This document shows positions 11,801-23,937 of a DNA stretch of 64,000 nucleotides, piece by piece. The notes under the pieces were generated by a model, which was not told the DNA's origin, searched no databases, and saw only the letters and a program-made list of their open reading frames with translations. Within the stretch, counting starts at the first letter, position 1; each line of letters opens with the position of its first letter. The position numbers were made by a program, and so were the translations under genes. This DNA comes from Oreohelix idahoensis (Eukaryota; Mollusca; Gastropoda; Stylommatophora; Oreohelicidae): positions 34,257 to 98,256 of the forward strand of contig JAMPIV010017559.1 of assembly GCA_024509875.1 (NCBI GenBank). Reading direction: 5' to 3'.

Positions 11801-12147
11801 AGCTGGAGTGTCCTCTCTAGGGCGCGAGCTTGGGCACACTTATATGGAGATCAAGCTGTTGCCCATGCAGCATGTTCCCCCTCTCCACACAGCCGGTAGA
11901 TCCAAAGGAACGGCAGTAGCCGATACAGTTTGGTACCAGCCATGTCGCAGGAGTTGCCAGAATAATGTCGAATCGACATTAGACTGCCTTAGGGACTCCG
12001 ATTCCGGATTTATCCTCAGGGTTTACTCCCGAAGCCAATTCCATAAATGGATATTCCCGCAAGGCAGCGGTGGTTTGAATTCAGAGTTCCTTCTCTTAGA
12101 TAAGCTACTTGAGTATTTTGAAAGAAAGCAGTGGTAAGCTTGAGGCT

Positions 12148-12290
12148 AGTTGTATCACCACAGAGTTTTTCCAGGAATAGTACTGGTGACGGTCATATGT
12201 GCTTACTCTGTTGCTCATTTGTTGGGCATCTTTGAAGCAAATGTTCAGCAGTCATTTTATCTGTGCCACAGTTACACTAATCGGTAGTTG
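12148..12290 (-). mobile_element. Short 3' fragment of an I-like LINE
   Basis: The minus strand encodes CGTDKMTAEHLL and a CP-containing continuation, nearly the same as the C-terminal Cys/His region of the I-like element at 29863-30888. Only about 140 bp remain, apparently inserted in or beside the 5' part of element D. Confidence 0.75.
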
Positions 12291-13045
12291 TCATTCACTC
12301 TGTGCCATTGCCATATATTTCAGGGAAGCTGACCACCAGTGGCATAGGGTGGACTCCTATGAGGCGGTGGGTTCAGCACTCTCCCAGCCCCTAACTATAG
12401 AGTTAGCGACATTCTGCTTACATTTTTGTGGCATCATCAAGTGAATCACGTTGCACTGTTTCATTAGGCCTGTGGCCTAGTACATCCAATTTCAACATGA
12501 ATTTATGTCGGGTTGCGTCCCTTAGCCTTTGACAATTACCAGTCTACCCGCAAGGCAGAGAAAAACACGGAGTTTCTACTCACTCAACAGCAGACTGTTC
12601 AAATATTTCAGGAGTTCTGATTCTATACTACCCCAATGTGATCATACTTGAATTATTGTATGATTTACCATATAGATGTTCTGCATTTGTTTGTGTTTTT
12701 TGTTTCTTTTTCTTTTTGCATTTGTTGAATTTTTTTTATTTTCATTACATTCTTGTTTGCTTACAAAAATACTTTATTTTGTTTATGATTAGGTAATGTC
12801 ATTGTATGCTGTTATATAATCTTTATAATGTTTTATGCCTTTAATTTAATGCTTAAAGTAACATGTGGGAATGAAAGGTAAAGTATGCAAGATAAATGAG
12901 AATGGAAGGGCAGAATGTTAGAGAGGCATGCGAGCCCAATTCTTAACCCTTTTCGTTCTCCACCTGACTGGTATCGACAAAAAATTTAGAAATTTTGTAA
13001 CATCAATATTTATGTAGCCATCTTAGCAAGGGGAGATCACTCTTG
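12291..13045. other. No gene recognised; AT-rich from 12600
   Basis: 12291-12600 has mixed composition without a supported frame, perhaps more mobile-element debris. 12600-13045 is AT-rich with long T runs and no feature I can support. Confidence 0.4.
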
Positions 13046-14525
13046 TGTAATCTCATAGACTGCATCAATTCATTCATTCACTCATAGACTATATCAATTA
13101 TTTCACTCATAGATTTTATCAATTCATTCAATCACTCATAGAATATACCAATTAATTCATTCACTCATAAACTACATCAATTCATTCACTCACTCACAGA
13201 CTATATCAATTCATTCATTCACTCACAGACTATATCAATTCATTCAATCACTCATAGAATATACCAATTAATTCATTCACTCATAAACTACATCAATTCA
13301 TTCACTCACTCGCAGACTATATCAATTCATTCACTCACTCACAGACTATATCAATTCATTCATTCACTCACAGACTATATCAATTCATTCACTCACTCAC
13401 AGACTATATCAATTCATTCACTCACTCACAGACTATATCAATTCATTCACTCACTCACAGACTATATCAATTCATTCACTCACTCACAGACTATATCAAT
13501 TCATTCATTCACTCACAGACTATATCAATTCATTCACTCACTCACAGACTATATCAATTCATTCACTCACTCACAGACTATATCAATTCATTCACTCACT
13601 CACAGACTATATCAGTTCATTCATTTACTCATAGACTATATCAATTCATTCACTCCCTCACAGACTATATCAATTCATTCACTCACTCACAGACTATATC
13701 AATTCATTCATTCACTCATAGACTACATCAATTCATTCATTCACTCATAGACTACATCAATTCATTCACTCACTCACAGACATCAATTCATTCATTCACT
13801 CATAGACTATATCAATTCATTCATTCACTCATAGACTACATCAATTCATTCATTTACTCATAGACTATATCAATTCATTAATTCACTTGCAGACAATATG
13901 AATTTGTTCATTCACTCACAGACTATTTCAATTCATTCTTTCACTCACAGACTATATCAATTCATCATTCACTCATAGATTACATCAATTCAATTAATTC
14001 ATTCATGCATGTTATATCAATTTATTCACTCATTCACGCATCCACTATATCAATTCATTCATTCACTGACTATATCAATTCATTCATTCACTCAGAATAC
14101 ACCAATTCATTCATTCACTCATAAACTACATCAATTCATTCACTCACTCAGACTAATTCAATTCATTCATTCACTCATAGACTACATCAATTCATTCATT
14201 CACTCATACATTATATCAATTCATTCATTGACTCATGGAATATATCAATTCATTTATTCACTCACAGACTACATCATTTCATTCATTCACTCATAGACTG
14301 CATCATTTCATTCATTCACTCATAGACTACATCAATTCATTAATTCAATCAGACAATATAAATTCATTAATCCACTCATAGACTATATGAATTCATTCAC
14401 TCATAGACTACATCAATGTATTTATTTATACAAAGACTGCATCAATTAATTCATCCACTCATAGACTTCATCAATTTATTCACTCACTCATAGACTATAT
14501 GAATGCATTCATTCACTCATAAACC
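13046..14525. repeat. Large 29-bp minisatellite, about 50 copies
   Basis: The consensus unit is ACTCACAGACTATATCAATT followed by CATTCATTC or CATTCACTC. The centre (13200-13700) is highly uniform and both edges are diverged, the pattern expected when arrays turn over from the middle. Open frames across it (for example 14009-14296) are by-products of the repeat. Confidence 0.95.
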
Positions 14526-14599
14526 TTCAGCTCAATGTGGAGTATAGACAGTTAACAAATTCACATCAAGAACCTTCTGTGCCATCTATTCACAGTACT

Positions 14600-14621
14600 C
14601 CCCCCCCCCCCCCCCCCCCCC
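14600..14621. repeat. Poly-C tract, 22 C
   Basis: An uninterrupted run of 22 C. Similar runs occur at 27632-27649 (C) and 47144-47170 (G). The length is prone to sequencing error. Confidence 0.9.
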
Positions 14622-14985
14622 ATCCCTTTCATGTGTATCTCCAATTCCCTTTTCCACGTCCTCCTCAATCTCTCTCCACCCCAGTGACTCAATAAGGCCA
14701 ACATATGACTGTTTACATATGCATCCATTCTAATAACTAACTGTTTAGTTTAGTTTATATTTATATCTTCATAAAAAAGTTACTAATATAGCTCACGAAA
14801 TCCTTGCCGTTTTTGTCTTCAAACTTAGGCTATTAAGTTCTTTATTTTGGAGTTGTATCCTCCCATGTGATGTTAGTAATGTGTCCACATATTTAAATCC
14901 AAGTACTTTTATTAAAACTGCCAATTTACTCTGAAGCAGCATCCAGGAGACTTTCATTTCTTAAAGCCAACAATTTCTTCTTGCT
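14622..14985. other. No gene recognised
   Basis: AT-rich intronic sequence between the poly-C tract and the RTE-like LINE. I see no repeat, splice-site pair or coding signal. Confidence 0.4.
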
Positions 14986-14996
14986 AAAGACATTTA

Positions 14997-17900
14997 GCCA
15001 TCAATGGTACCTGTACCTTGTAGCAGTATGGCAGCTTGTGTACCCTGACAATCCCCAGAGCTATGCCAGTGGGAGATTTACTATTGGTAGGTTCAACCAA
15101 GCTGGACTGGTCTGCGTGGGTAGGGGTCAGACAAAAGCTGGTACTCTGGTCCTCCAGGTTGGGGGTTTTAGCACAGGGCCGACAGCCCTGTCTATGTAAA
15201 AAATCGCACATGTTACGGAAACAACAATAAATGGAAAAACTTTGCTGCGGGACGGACATCCGGAGTCTCAGGCTCGTATGACCGACAGTGGTGAAAGCCA
15301 AAAGGAAGCCACTGGCATGAAAACGGATGCCCCGACCACAAAACACAAAACCAGAATTGGTTTTTGGAATGTCAGAACCATGAATGAGGCAGGAAAGTTG
15401 AGATAAATCACAGCAGAGATGAGGAACTACAAGATACATATCCTGGGAATAAGCGAGAGCAGATGGACAGGTAAGGGGAGAATAAAAACAGCTACAGGGG
15501 AAACAGTACTTTATTCTGGCAGAGAGGATGGTCAGCACAACGAAGGTGTAGCCATTATCCTGAAGAAAGGAATGGAAACCCATCAACAACAGACTGATAA
15601 GAGCAAGACTGAGAGGGAGGGTTCACCAACACCACAATTATACAATGCTATGCACCAACAAATGACAGCGATGAAGAGATCAAGGACGAGTTCTATCAAC
15701 AGGTACAAAAAGAAATGGAAACTACACCCAGGTATGATCTCATTATAGTAATGGGAGACCTAAATGCGAAAGTGGGAGCACACAATAATTATAATGAAAG
15801 AGTACTGGGGAAATGCGGCAGTGGAACAGCAAATGAGAATGGGGACAAATTAATAACCTTCTGCAGTATTAACAGCTTGGTCATTGGAGGAACACTTTTT
15901 CCACACAAGAAAGTGCACAAGTTAACATGGGAATCACCAAACGGACGAGACAGAAACCAGATAGATCCCATATTGATCAATGGCAGATGGAGACATGCAC
16001 TACAAAACGTGAAAGTAAGAAGAGGCGCAGATGTGGGAAGTGATCATCACCTAGTAGTAGCAAGACTGAAAGTGAAACTCAGAGCTGATGGACCAGTTGC
16101 AGTCAAACAGAAAAGATACAACATCACGAAATTGAAGGATCCCCTCACCAGAAAAGCTTTCGTGGTCGACGTAAAGAGAAGATATGAGATTATCAAAAGC
16201 CAGGAAAGAAAAGAGACCGATGATGTTGATCAGAGATTCAACACCATCTCAACAATATACAAAGAAAGCAGCAAGTCATGCTTGGGATTCCAGGAAAGAA
16301 AGAGCCAAGACTGGATAACACCAGACACACTAAACACCATAGCGAAGAGAAAGGAAATGAAAAGAAAGAAAACAGAAGCTAAGTCTCCCAGGTTAAAGGC
16401 AATATATAGTGAACAGTACAGTCAGCTGGACAAGGAAGTTAAACGTCAAACCCGTGCTAACAAAAGGACATTTCTGGATGACCTTGCACGACAGGCAGAA
16501 GAGGCAGCACTGAGAAATGAACAAAGCACAGTATACAAAATAACTAAAATCATCAGTGGAAAACGAGGTGCAAATAATATTACATTAGTAAGAGATAAGC
16601 ACGGAAATCTCATCACGACAGAAGAGGGACAGGAAACAAGATGGGCAGAGCATTTCAGAGAAACTCTGAATAAGGAACCACCAGAGACACAATTGAATGT
16701 TCCTGAGGTGGAAAATGATCTGGATGTTAATACAGACATCCCACGAAAAGAAGAAATCATCACAGCCATCAAAGGGTTAAAGAATGGAAAAGCTCCTGCT
16801 CATGATAACTTAAATGCAGAGCTATTTAAGACAGACCCGGAGCTAGCAGCAGAACTATTAGAACCACTATTTGCACAAGTCTGGAAAACATGGACAACAC
16901 CAACAGAGTGGAGAAAAGGAATAATTGTCAAATTGCCCAAGAAGGGAGATCTTGCAGACTGCAATAATTGGAGAGGAATAACTCTTCTCTCAGTTCCCAG
17001 CAAAATACTAGGCAGGATAATTATACAGAGAATCTCAAAAGCAGTAGACCACAAACTGAGGAAAGAACAAGCAGGATTTAGAAAGAACAGAAGATGTGTA
17101 GATCACATATTTACCCTCAGGAACATTATAGAGCAGTGCTCAGAATGGCAAAGACAGCTGTACATTAATTTCATTGATTTTGAAAAGGCTTTTGACAGTA
17201 TACATAGGGACAGTTTACGGAAAATACTGAGGGCTTATGGAATTCCAAGCTGCATAGTGTCAATCTTAAAAAGCCTTTATGCCAACTTTACGTGCAGCAT
17301 TGGGCAGAGCAACCTAACCTTTTAAGTGAAGACAGGAGTACGACAGGGATGCCCCTTATCAACCACTCTATTTTTAACAGTCATAGACTATGTGATGCGC
17401 CAGACAACAGAGGGCAATCCAAGAGGAATAAGATGGACTACATTGGAAGATCTGGAATATGCGGATGACATTGCACTGCTAGTACATTCACATAAAAACA
17501 CATCCAGGAAAAAACGGACAGACTTAATAAGTATAGCCAGCAGGTGGGCTTGAACATCAACCTAAAGAAGACAGAGGTCATGACGCTCAATGTGTGCAAC
17601 CCTGAGTCCATATCAGTAAGGAATCAGCAACTGGAACAGACAGATGCCTTCACATACCTAGGATGCATAGTAACACCAGATGGCGGAGCAAGCAAAGACA
17701 TCAACAACAGAATGAACAAAGCAAGAACAGCCTTTTTTAGTCTAAACAACATCTGGAAGTCCTCTCAGTACAGCACAAGCACAAAATTAGGATTATATCA
17801 GAGCTGTGTGCTTTCTGTGCTTCTCTATGGCGCGGAGAGCTGGAGAGTTACAGAGGAGGAAATGTCGAAATTGTCCTCTTTTCACACAACATGCCTCCGA

Positions 17901-18271
17901 ATCTTTTGGCCGAATACCATCACCAACCAAGATCTGCTTACGTGGAGCAAGCAAGAGGACATGCACACCATCATAGCTGGCAGACGCTGGAGCTGGGTTG
18001 GCCATGTCCTCAGAAGAGACCCCGATGCCATCACAAGAACAGCTATGCTATGGACCACTGAAGGAAAACGAAAGAGAGGCCAACCAAAAACAACTTGGTG
18101 GAGGACTGTGGAGGCTGAGATGCAAAGAATGAACCAGAGTTGGGGCACTGTACGAAGGATGGCTGCTGACCGAGCAAAGTGGAATCAATTTGTTGTTGTC
18201 CTACAAGACGCCACCAGGCATAATGGCCACTGACTGCTTTGACGGTTGGCGGCTAAGGATTAAAGAAGAAG
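14997..18271 (+). mobile_element. Full-length RTE-like LINE (copy C)
   Basis: A 3275-bp element starts GCCATCAATGGTACC and ends TAAAGAAGAAG. It is flanked by a perfect 11-bp duplication, AAAGACATTTA, at 14986-14996 and 18272-18282. The 5' region (14997-15316) matches the minus-strand copy at 7780-8102, which supports a true 5' end. It is the best template for the family in this window. Confidence 0.95.
15317..18233 (+). pseudogene. RTE-like endonuclease/reverse transcriptase with stops and frameshifts
   Basis: The reading starts MKTDAPTTKHKTRIGFWNVRT. Breaks in order: a TAA near 15403 (LR then stop, before ITAEMRNYK); a 20-bp deletion near 15572 that shifts frame inside the endonuclease; a TAA at 17323-17325 where copy A has Glu; and a two-base change near 17495 that shifts frame after the catalytic box. 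Between them is a 536-residue open stretch (15715-17325) with GDLNAKVG, GSDHHLVVARL, NNWRGITLLSVPSK, QAGFRKNRRCVDH and FIDFEKAFDS. The YADDIALL box is at about 17458-17481. The C-terminus is GHVLRRDPDAITRTAMLW to DATRHNGH. Inactive as it stands. Confidence 0.9.
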
Positions 18272-18473
18272 AAAGACATTTACTATGTTAGGCTGACTCT
18301 TCAATTACCTGACCTCATCTTCAGTGACAGCTGTTTTGGTCCAGGGTTTCTTATTCTGAACTTAAGTTTATTTCTATTACAGGTCCGTATTCTTTAATCT
18401 GAAACCGTTGGGGACAGCTGTGTTTTGGAAACTGGATTTTTTCAGTTTCCAGATGTCACCCAAATCACATTTC

Positions 18474-18830
18474 CTTCTTCTTCTTCATTTGCCCTCAGAC
18501 TTCCACATTAGTGGCTCAAATAAAGGCAGTAGTCAGTTCAAGGTTCCTGACATCTCCAAACAGTTTTTCGTTAAGAGAAGTGGGTTGTTGCCATATGCCA
18601 CTCCATACACTGTTGTAAGTTGGGCAGGACTTGAGCAGATGTTCGGCTGTCATGGGGCTGGTGCCACAGGCACAGAGATCTGTTGGACCAATCCTGTACT
18701 TGTGATATAGATGGATATTGTGACCAGTATGTAAGCAGAAAATGATGATCTGGTCTTGCCTAGATAGGAATCATCTTTTATGTGACCTGGGTGTTCTCTG
18801 TCCCATTTGGACTTGAATTAGGCTTTTATT
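18474..18830 (-). mobile_element. 5'-truncated I-like LINE, 3' end only
   Basis: On the minus strand this encodes the C-terminal region of the I-like family (NEKLFGDVRNLELTTAFI can be read), ending in the GAAGAAGAAG tail at 18474. It resembles the 3' ends at 42500-42741 and 58850-59175, but stops show it is older. Confidence 0.75.
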
Positions 18831-19164
18831 GTTGTTTAAGCCATTTCATAAGTTGTTTATATATCATTTTGTTTCAACCGTGTGTTACCGGGGCCTGAAA
18901 GGGGAACAAAGAACAGTAACACTGTTCCCTACCAGGCATGTCGTTAAAAAGCAACTAAGGAGTGTTGGGCATGGGGCTGGTTATCCCATCCCGTAAAAAA
19001 CTTGTTACCACAAAAACTTCAACAAACATGGACAAGTCAAATAAAGAATATAAATCAACTGAGCCGCCCAAGACAGAAGAGGGTCCTCTGGAAAGGAGGC
19101 ACATGAAGCAACCTAGAAAAAGCTGAAAGGAGTCTGGGTTGCCGACTAACCTTTTTTCTTCTAG
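18831..19164. other. No gene recognised
   Basis: Spacer between a LINE 3' fragment and element E. It may include 5' UTR of element E, but no second copy is available in the window to prove it. Confidence 0.3.
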
Positions 19165-21098
19165 GAAAATCTCCAGGATGGCACCCGGAATGTTCGCACT
19201 CTGTGTGAACAAGGGAAAACTGCACAGGTAGCAGCAGAAATGACAAATTACAGGATTAATATCCTGGGTCTCTGCGAGACACGGTGGAAAGGCATAGAGA
19301 AAAAGGAGATTGATCACAGGAGAAATGGTGTTGTCCTCAGGACATGAGGAAAGAGCCCACCACAGTGAAGGGGTGGCTCTAATGCTGTCCCAGGAAGCAC
19401 AGAAGGCACTTATAGAATGGGAAGCAATGGGACCCCGAATTATAACAGCAAGGTTTAAATCAGCCAAAAAGAAAGTAAATATAAACATCATCCAGTGTTA
19501 TGCACCAACAAACGATAAAGAAGAATCTGTGAAAGAAGACTTTAACACCAGACTACAAAATGTCTAGGACAATAAGAAAAGAAAGGACATCACAATTTTG
19601 ATGGGGGACCTAAATGCGAAAAAAAGAACAGACAACACTGGCTTTGAAGAAATCATGAGAAAGCATGGATTAGGTATGATGAACGAGAATGGGGAACTAT
19701 TAGCAAACTTCTGTGCTTCAAATCAACTAGCTATAGGAGGAAGCATATTTCCACATAAAAGAATACATAAAGCAACATGAATATCACCAGACCACAGAAC
19801 TGAGAATCAGATTGATCACATATGCATAAGTAAGAAGTTTAGGTCATCATTGCATGATGTGAAAGTATGTAGAGGAGCAGATGTTGTATCAGACCACCAT
19901 CTTCTGTTGGCTAAAACAAAATTTAAAATCAAGAAATTTACAACAGCATATAGCTATAGACAACAGTATGATGTGGGATATCTAAGAAATCAGGAAATAA
20001 GAGAAACATTTTCAATCACAGTATCCAACAAATACCAAGTACTCCAACAGCTGGAAGATGAAACAGATACAGAAGACCACTGGCAACAAGTAAAAAAATA
20101 TATGGAACGAGACATGTGAAGAAGTACTGAGAAAAAGAGAACATCAGCACAAAGCATGGATAACAACAGAAACCATTAGTAAGATAGAAGACAGGAAAAA
20201 CAAGAAAGCAGATTTAAGCACAAGCAAAACCAGAAGCTCCAAAGCTAAGGCTCATGAAGTGTACATAGAAGCAAACAAAGAAGTAAGAAGAAACATCAAA
20301 AGAGACCAGATGAAATATATTGATGATTTGGCAAGGGAAGCAGAGGAAGCTGCAGCCAAAGGAAATATGAGGGACCTGTACAACAACACAAAGAAGCTAA
20401 CAGGGAAATATAAGCAAGCAAATGGCCTCATAAAAGATAAGAATGGAAAATTGCTTAGTAATATACAAGAACAAAATAAGAGATGGACAGAACATTTTGA
20501 GGAACTTCTCAATAGACCATCTCCAACTAATCCCCCAGCAGAAGAGGAGCTACAAATCAGCTGTGAACGACCAAGTAGAGAAGAAATAAAGAAAACCATA
20601 AAGCTTCTGAAAGATGGAAAAGCAGCTGGTCCAGATTGCATTCCAGCAGAGGCCATCAAAACAGATATTGATACCTCTACAGAGATATTATACAAACTAC
20701 TTGGCAAAGTCTGGGAGAGAGAGAGGAAATACCAGCAGAATGGAAGGAAGGTTATCTGGTCAAGTTGCCTAAGAAGGGAAATTTACAAGAGTGCGCAAAT
20801 TATAGAGGAATAATGTTACTATCAGTGCCAGGAAAAGTATTAAACAGAATCATCCTTGAGAGATTAAAAGAGTCCATAGACAAGCAACTGAGAGATGAAC
20901 AAGCAGGTTTTCGACAAAACAGATCCTGTACAGACCAGATAGCCACATTAAGAATAATAGTTGAACAAAGTCTGGAATGGAATTTACCGCTATACATTGG
21001 ATTCGTGGACTATGAAAAGGCATTTGACAGTGTAGACAGAGAATCGCTTTGGAAATTGATGAGGCATTATGGAGTTCCCATGAAGATCATTAACTTAA

Positions 21099-23937
21099 CT
21101 GATTCCGTACGCAAGATCTTTTAAAAGACGCAATGGCCGACCGCTGTATCCGCAAGATCTTTTAAAAGACGCTGATTTATTTCCTTGTTTCTTTCTATTC
21201 TGATATTTTATACTGCCCGGAATTTATCTCGAACGGAAGTAAACACAAAACTGGGCAAATTTCAACAAGCTTCAACGTCTTTTATTTGCGTTTGAAGGGA
21301 ATTTTTCACATTTATCTTCATCTTTAATCGTGTTTTGTCGTATCGCCATAATGGCCGGAAACACACAGGATATGTTACTAATATGTGAACAGTGAACAAA
21401 CTGTGTGATCAACCATAACTTTCTTACTTTTTCTGTGTTTCTAAATGGATTACCTGTACAAAGAGAGCAGTAAAACTGTATTGTGATAACAATTTATGTT
21501 ACAAGCCTTATGTAAGTCGAAGATTTTTGTTCAAAATTTCAAGTTATCTTTTTTTCCATGTACATGTTATCTGTTATAACATAACATAACATAAAATTAG
21601 CTAGAAAGGTATATGGATTTATATTGTTCATCCAATGTACTTTAATTTGATATATAATATGTTATACTTAACTCATGATTAGACACACATTGTCAGTAAA
21701 CGTTAATTAAGTATGTGTAAATTTCACTGACTAACAAAAAAAAACTTTTTTTTTCTTTCTCTAACATTTCTATGTTTTTCTGGTCAATTTTAATGCGCTG
21801 TTTTTAAATCTGCAAACCGTTTTTCTCTATCAGGTCGGGATCTCTAGAAATACGCAATTGAAGTTTTTTAACAACGCATACAGTATTACAACATCATTCG
21901 TACAAGAAGTATAACAGTTCTGTAGGCTTGAATTTCTTTGCAGTCGACTTTCGTCGGTGAATGGCATGTGGTAAATCGCGATGAAGCATCCAACAATAAT
22001 CGGCAAGCATGGTCACACTCCACCATCCTTGATAACGTGACTCCATTACGGCGATATCTTGATAGAATCATTCTCCATGTTCATCGCTGAATTCGCCAAG
22101 GTTTTCAGGGAAAAAGTCAAGATGCGAATCGAGCAAATGGATTTTGAGGGACATGATACAGCCCATAATTCTGTATGCATCTATGCACTGCTTAACAATA
22201 TGCAACATAGTCGACAGATTTGTGATTTTCCAGAAAGTTATCGACGATCGATTTGAATGCCATCCATGCGCGAAGTTCACTACCATGTAACAAGTTCTCG
22301 AATTGTTTATCTGCAATAACTTTCCTAATCTGAGGTCCTACAAAGATACCTTCCTTTATCTTTGCATCGCTAACTTGCGGAAACTTTTCTCGAAGATAAG
22401 TGAAAGCTTTGCTCGTTTTATCTAACGCTTCTACAAAATTCTTCATGAGCCCCAACTTTATATGTAACAGTGGTAAAATGAAGCTGTCTTTTTTAACTAA
22501 TGGCTCGCGTATTACATTTTTATGCCCGAGCTGCATACGATCCCTGATAGGCCACACCTTTCTTGCATAATGTTCCTGTCTGTTGCGGCTGTCCCATTCA
22601 CATCAGAAGCAACAAAATTTAGTATACCCAGTCTGCATGCCCGTGAGAATTGCAATGACCTTTAGGTCTCCACAAATCCGCCATTGGTAGTCATTGTACT
22701 TTATTTTTTCCAAACGTATAGCCATATTGTCATAAGTTTCTTTCATATGAACAGAGTAGGCGACTGGAATTGATGAAAAAAAATTTCTGTTATGCAATAA
22801 CACGGCTTTTAGACTAGTCTTGGAAGAATCGATGAAAAATCGCCATTCGTTGACTATGTGCTCATGACCGTTTACATCTTTGCAATAGCAAATGTCATCA
22901 CCCATCTCAAAGTATTGAACAAGTTCTCTGTGTCTATGACGAAATTTAGATATCGGAGTATTGGGCGCTAAAAGATTTCATTCTTTGAGTCGCGAACCGA
23001 GTAATTCCGCTTGTCCTTTGGTAAGAGCGAGATCACGTATTAGATCTGAAAGTTCTGAATGGTTAATTAAGTAAACACCATCATTCACCGGTATGTAATC
23101 TGAGTCAGAATTAGTTTCTAAAGCAGGTAAACTATCACTTTCTGATGGTTCATTTACGTCCAACGGATATTGTTCAGGTGGTACTTGGATCGGACACGTG
23201 ATTGGATCATGAGGCACTGGTTTCGAAACCGATTCAATATTTGGATAAACCACAGACTTTCTAATTTTAAAAGTGAAACCATGGATATTTGTCAAGCAGA
23301 AGTAACAATCAGTAGTGTGAGTTGTATGTTCACGCCATATTACTGGCACTCCAAAAGGCATCGACTTATGCTTCGGCGATTTTCGTAACCAACCTGCCAA
23401 TGTATCGAACAAACTGCATTTGGCTTCCAAGATTTATTTGCATCATCAACTTTCGAATCGAAATAAAGTTCATCTGCTTTCTTTAGTAATGGTGTAAAGT
23501 TTTTCTGGTCAACACGATCAGTAAAATATCCGCACACGTAACAGAACAGATCAGCCGAATTTCTACAACTTCTAGAAGCCATATTTTGCTCAGAATTATT
23601 TCAAAATACAGTAACTATTTGAAAAATCGCGTAACATATGTCATGCATCTTTTAGCAGTATAAAAAGTAAAATTATGTTGCTTTTTATTAATTTTTAATA
23701 AGCTATAGAATAAAAATGAAACGGAGCAAATAACGGTTTCCCAAAAATATATTTATTCACAAATATCTTAAGAACCCGACGTGATAGAGATAAACGGATT
23801 TCAGATTTGAAATCAGCGCAAGAAACTGACCTAAGAACACTTATTCTTATATAAGAAAGAAAAATGTTGTTTGTCAGTGTTTTTGGGGCTTAAAAATAAT
23901 TCCGTCCAGAGCTGAAAATAATTACGTACTGAATCAG
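21099..23937 (-). mobile_element. TTAA-flanked DNA transposon of unassigned superfamily
   Basis: The 2839-bp insert has TTAA on both sides (21095-21098 and 23938-23941) and 13-bp terminal inverted repeats, CTGATTCCGTACG and CTGATTCAGTACG, with one mismatch. Near the left end the motif CGCAAGATCTTTTAAAAGACG occurs twice (about 21110 and 21150), a possible transposase-binding repeat that is itself nearly palindromic. The ends do not start with CCC as in piggyBac. It carries one decayed minus-strand gene and long AT-rich flanks. Kolobok also uses TTAA, but I see no THAP domain. Confidence 0.9.
21894..23582 (-). pseudogene. Unclassified conserved protein, candidate transposase of the TTAA element
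   Basis: A single gene of about 560 residues reads from MASRSCRNSADLFCYVCGYF (23582) to the TGA at 21894. Two frameshifts (near 23410 and 22210) and three in-frame TGA codons (22978-22980, 22603-22605, 22068-22070) break it. Regions in order: an N-terminal segment with CYVCGYF and later C/H pairs and TDCYFCLTNIHGF (zinc-binding-like); an acidic linker (SDSDYIPVNDG); NHSELSDLIRDLALTKGQAE; WRFFIDSSKTSLKAVLLHN; WRICGDLKVIAILTGMQTG; PLLHIKLGLMKNFVEAL; HLDFFPENLGEFSDEHGE. From recollection, not a search, similar proteins of unknown function are widespread in animal genomes. The Asp in FFIDSS, the Asp in CGDLKV and the Glu in DEHGE are reasonable candidates for a DDE triad, which is inference. Confidence 0.72.

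Noticed and set aside
14009..14296. Plus-strand frame of repeated QFIHS units
   Set aside because: It is a translation of the 29-bp minisatellite, in a locally favourable frame.
14984..15589. 201-codon minus-strand frame
   Set aside because: It is antisense to the 5' UTR and endonuclease start of the RTE-like copy C.
21099..23937. piggyBac element, suggested by TTAA
   Set aside because: Termini start CTGATTC instead of CCC and the protein shows no piggyBac transposase motif that I can see.
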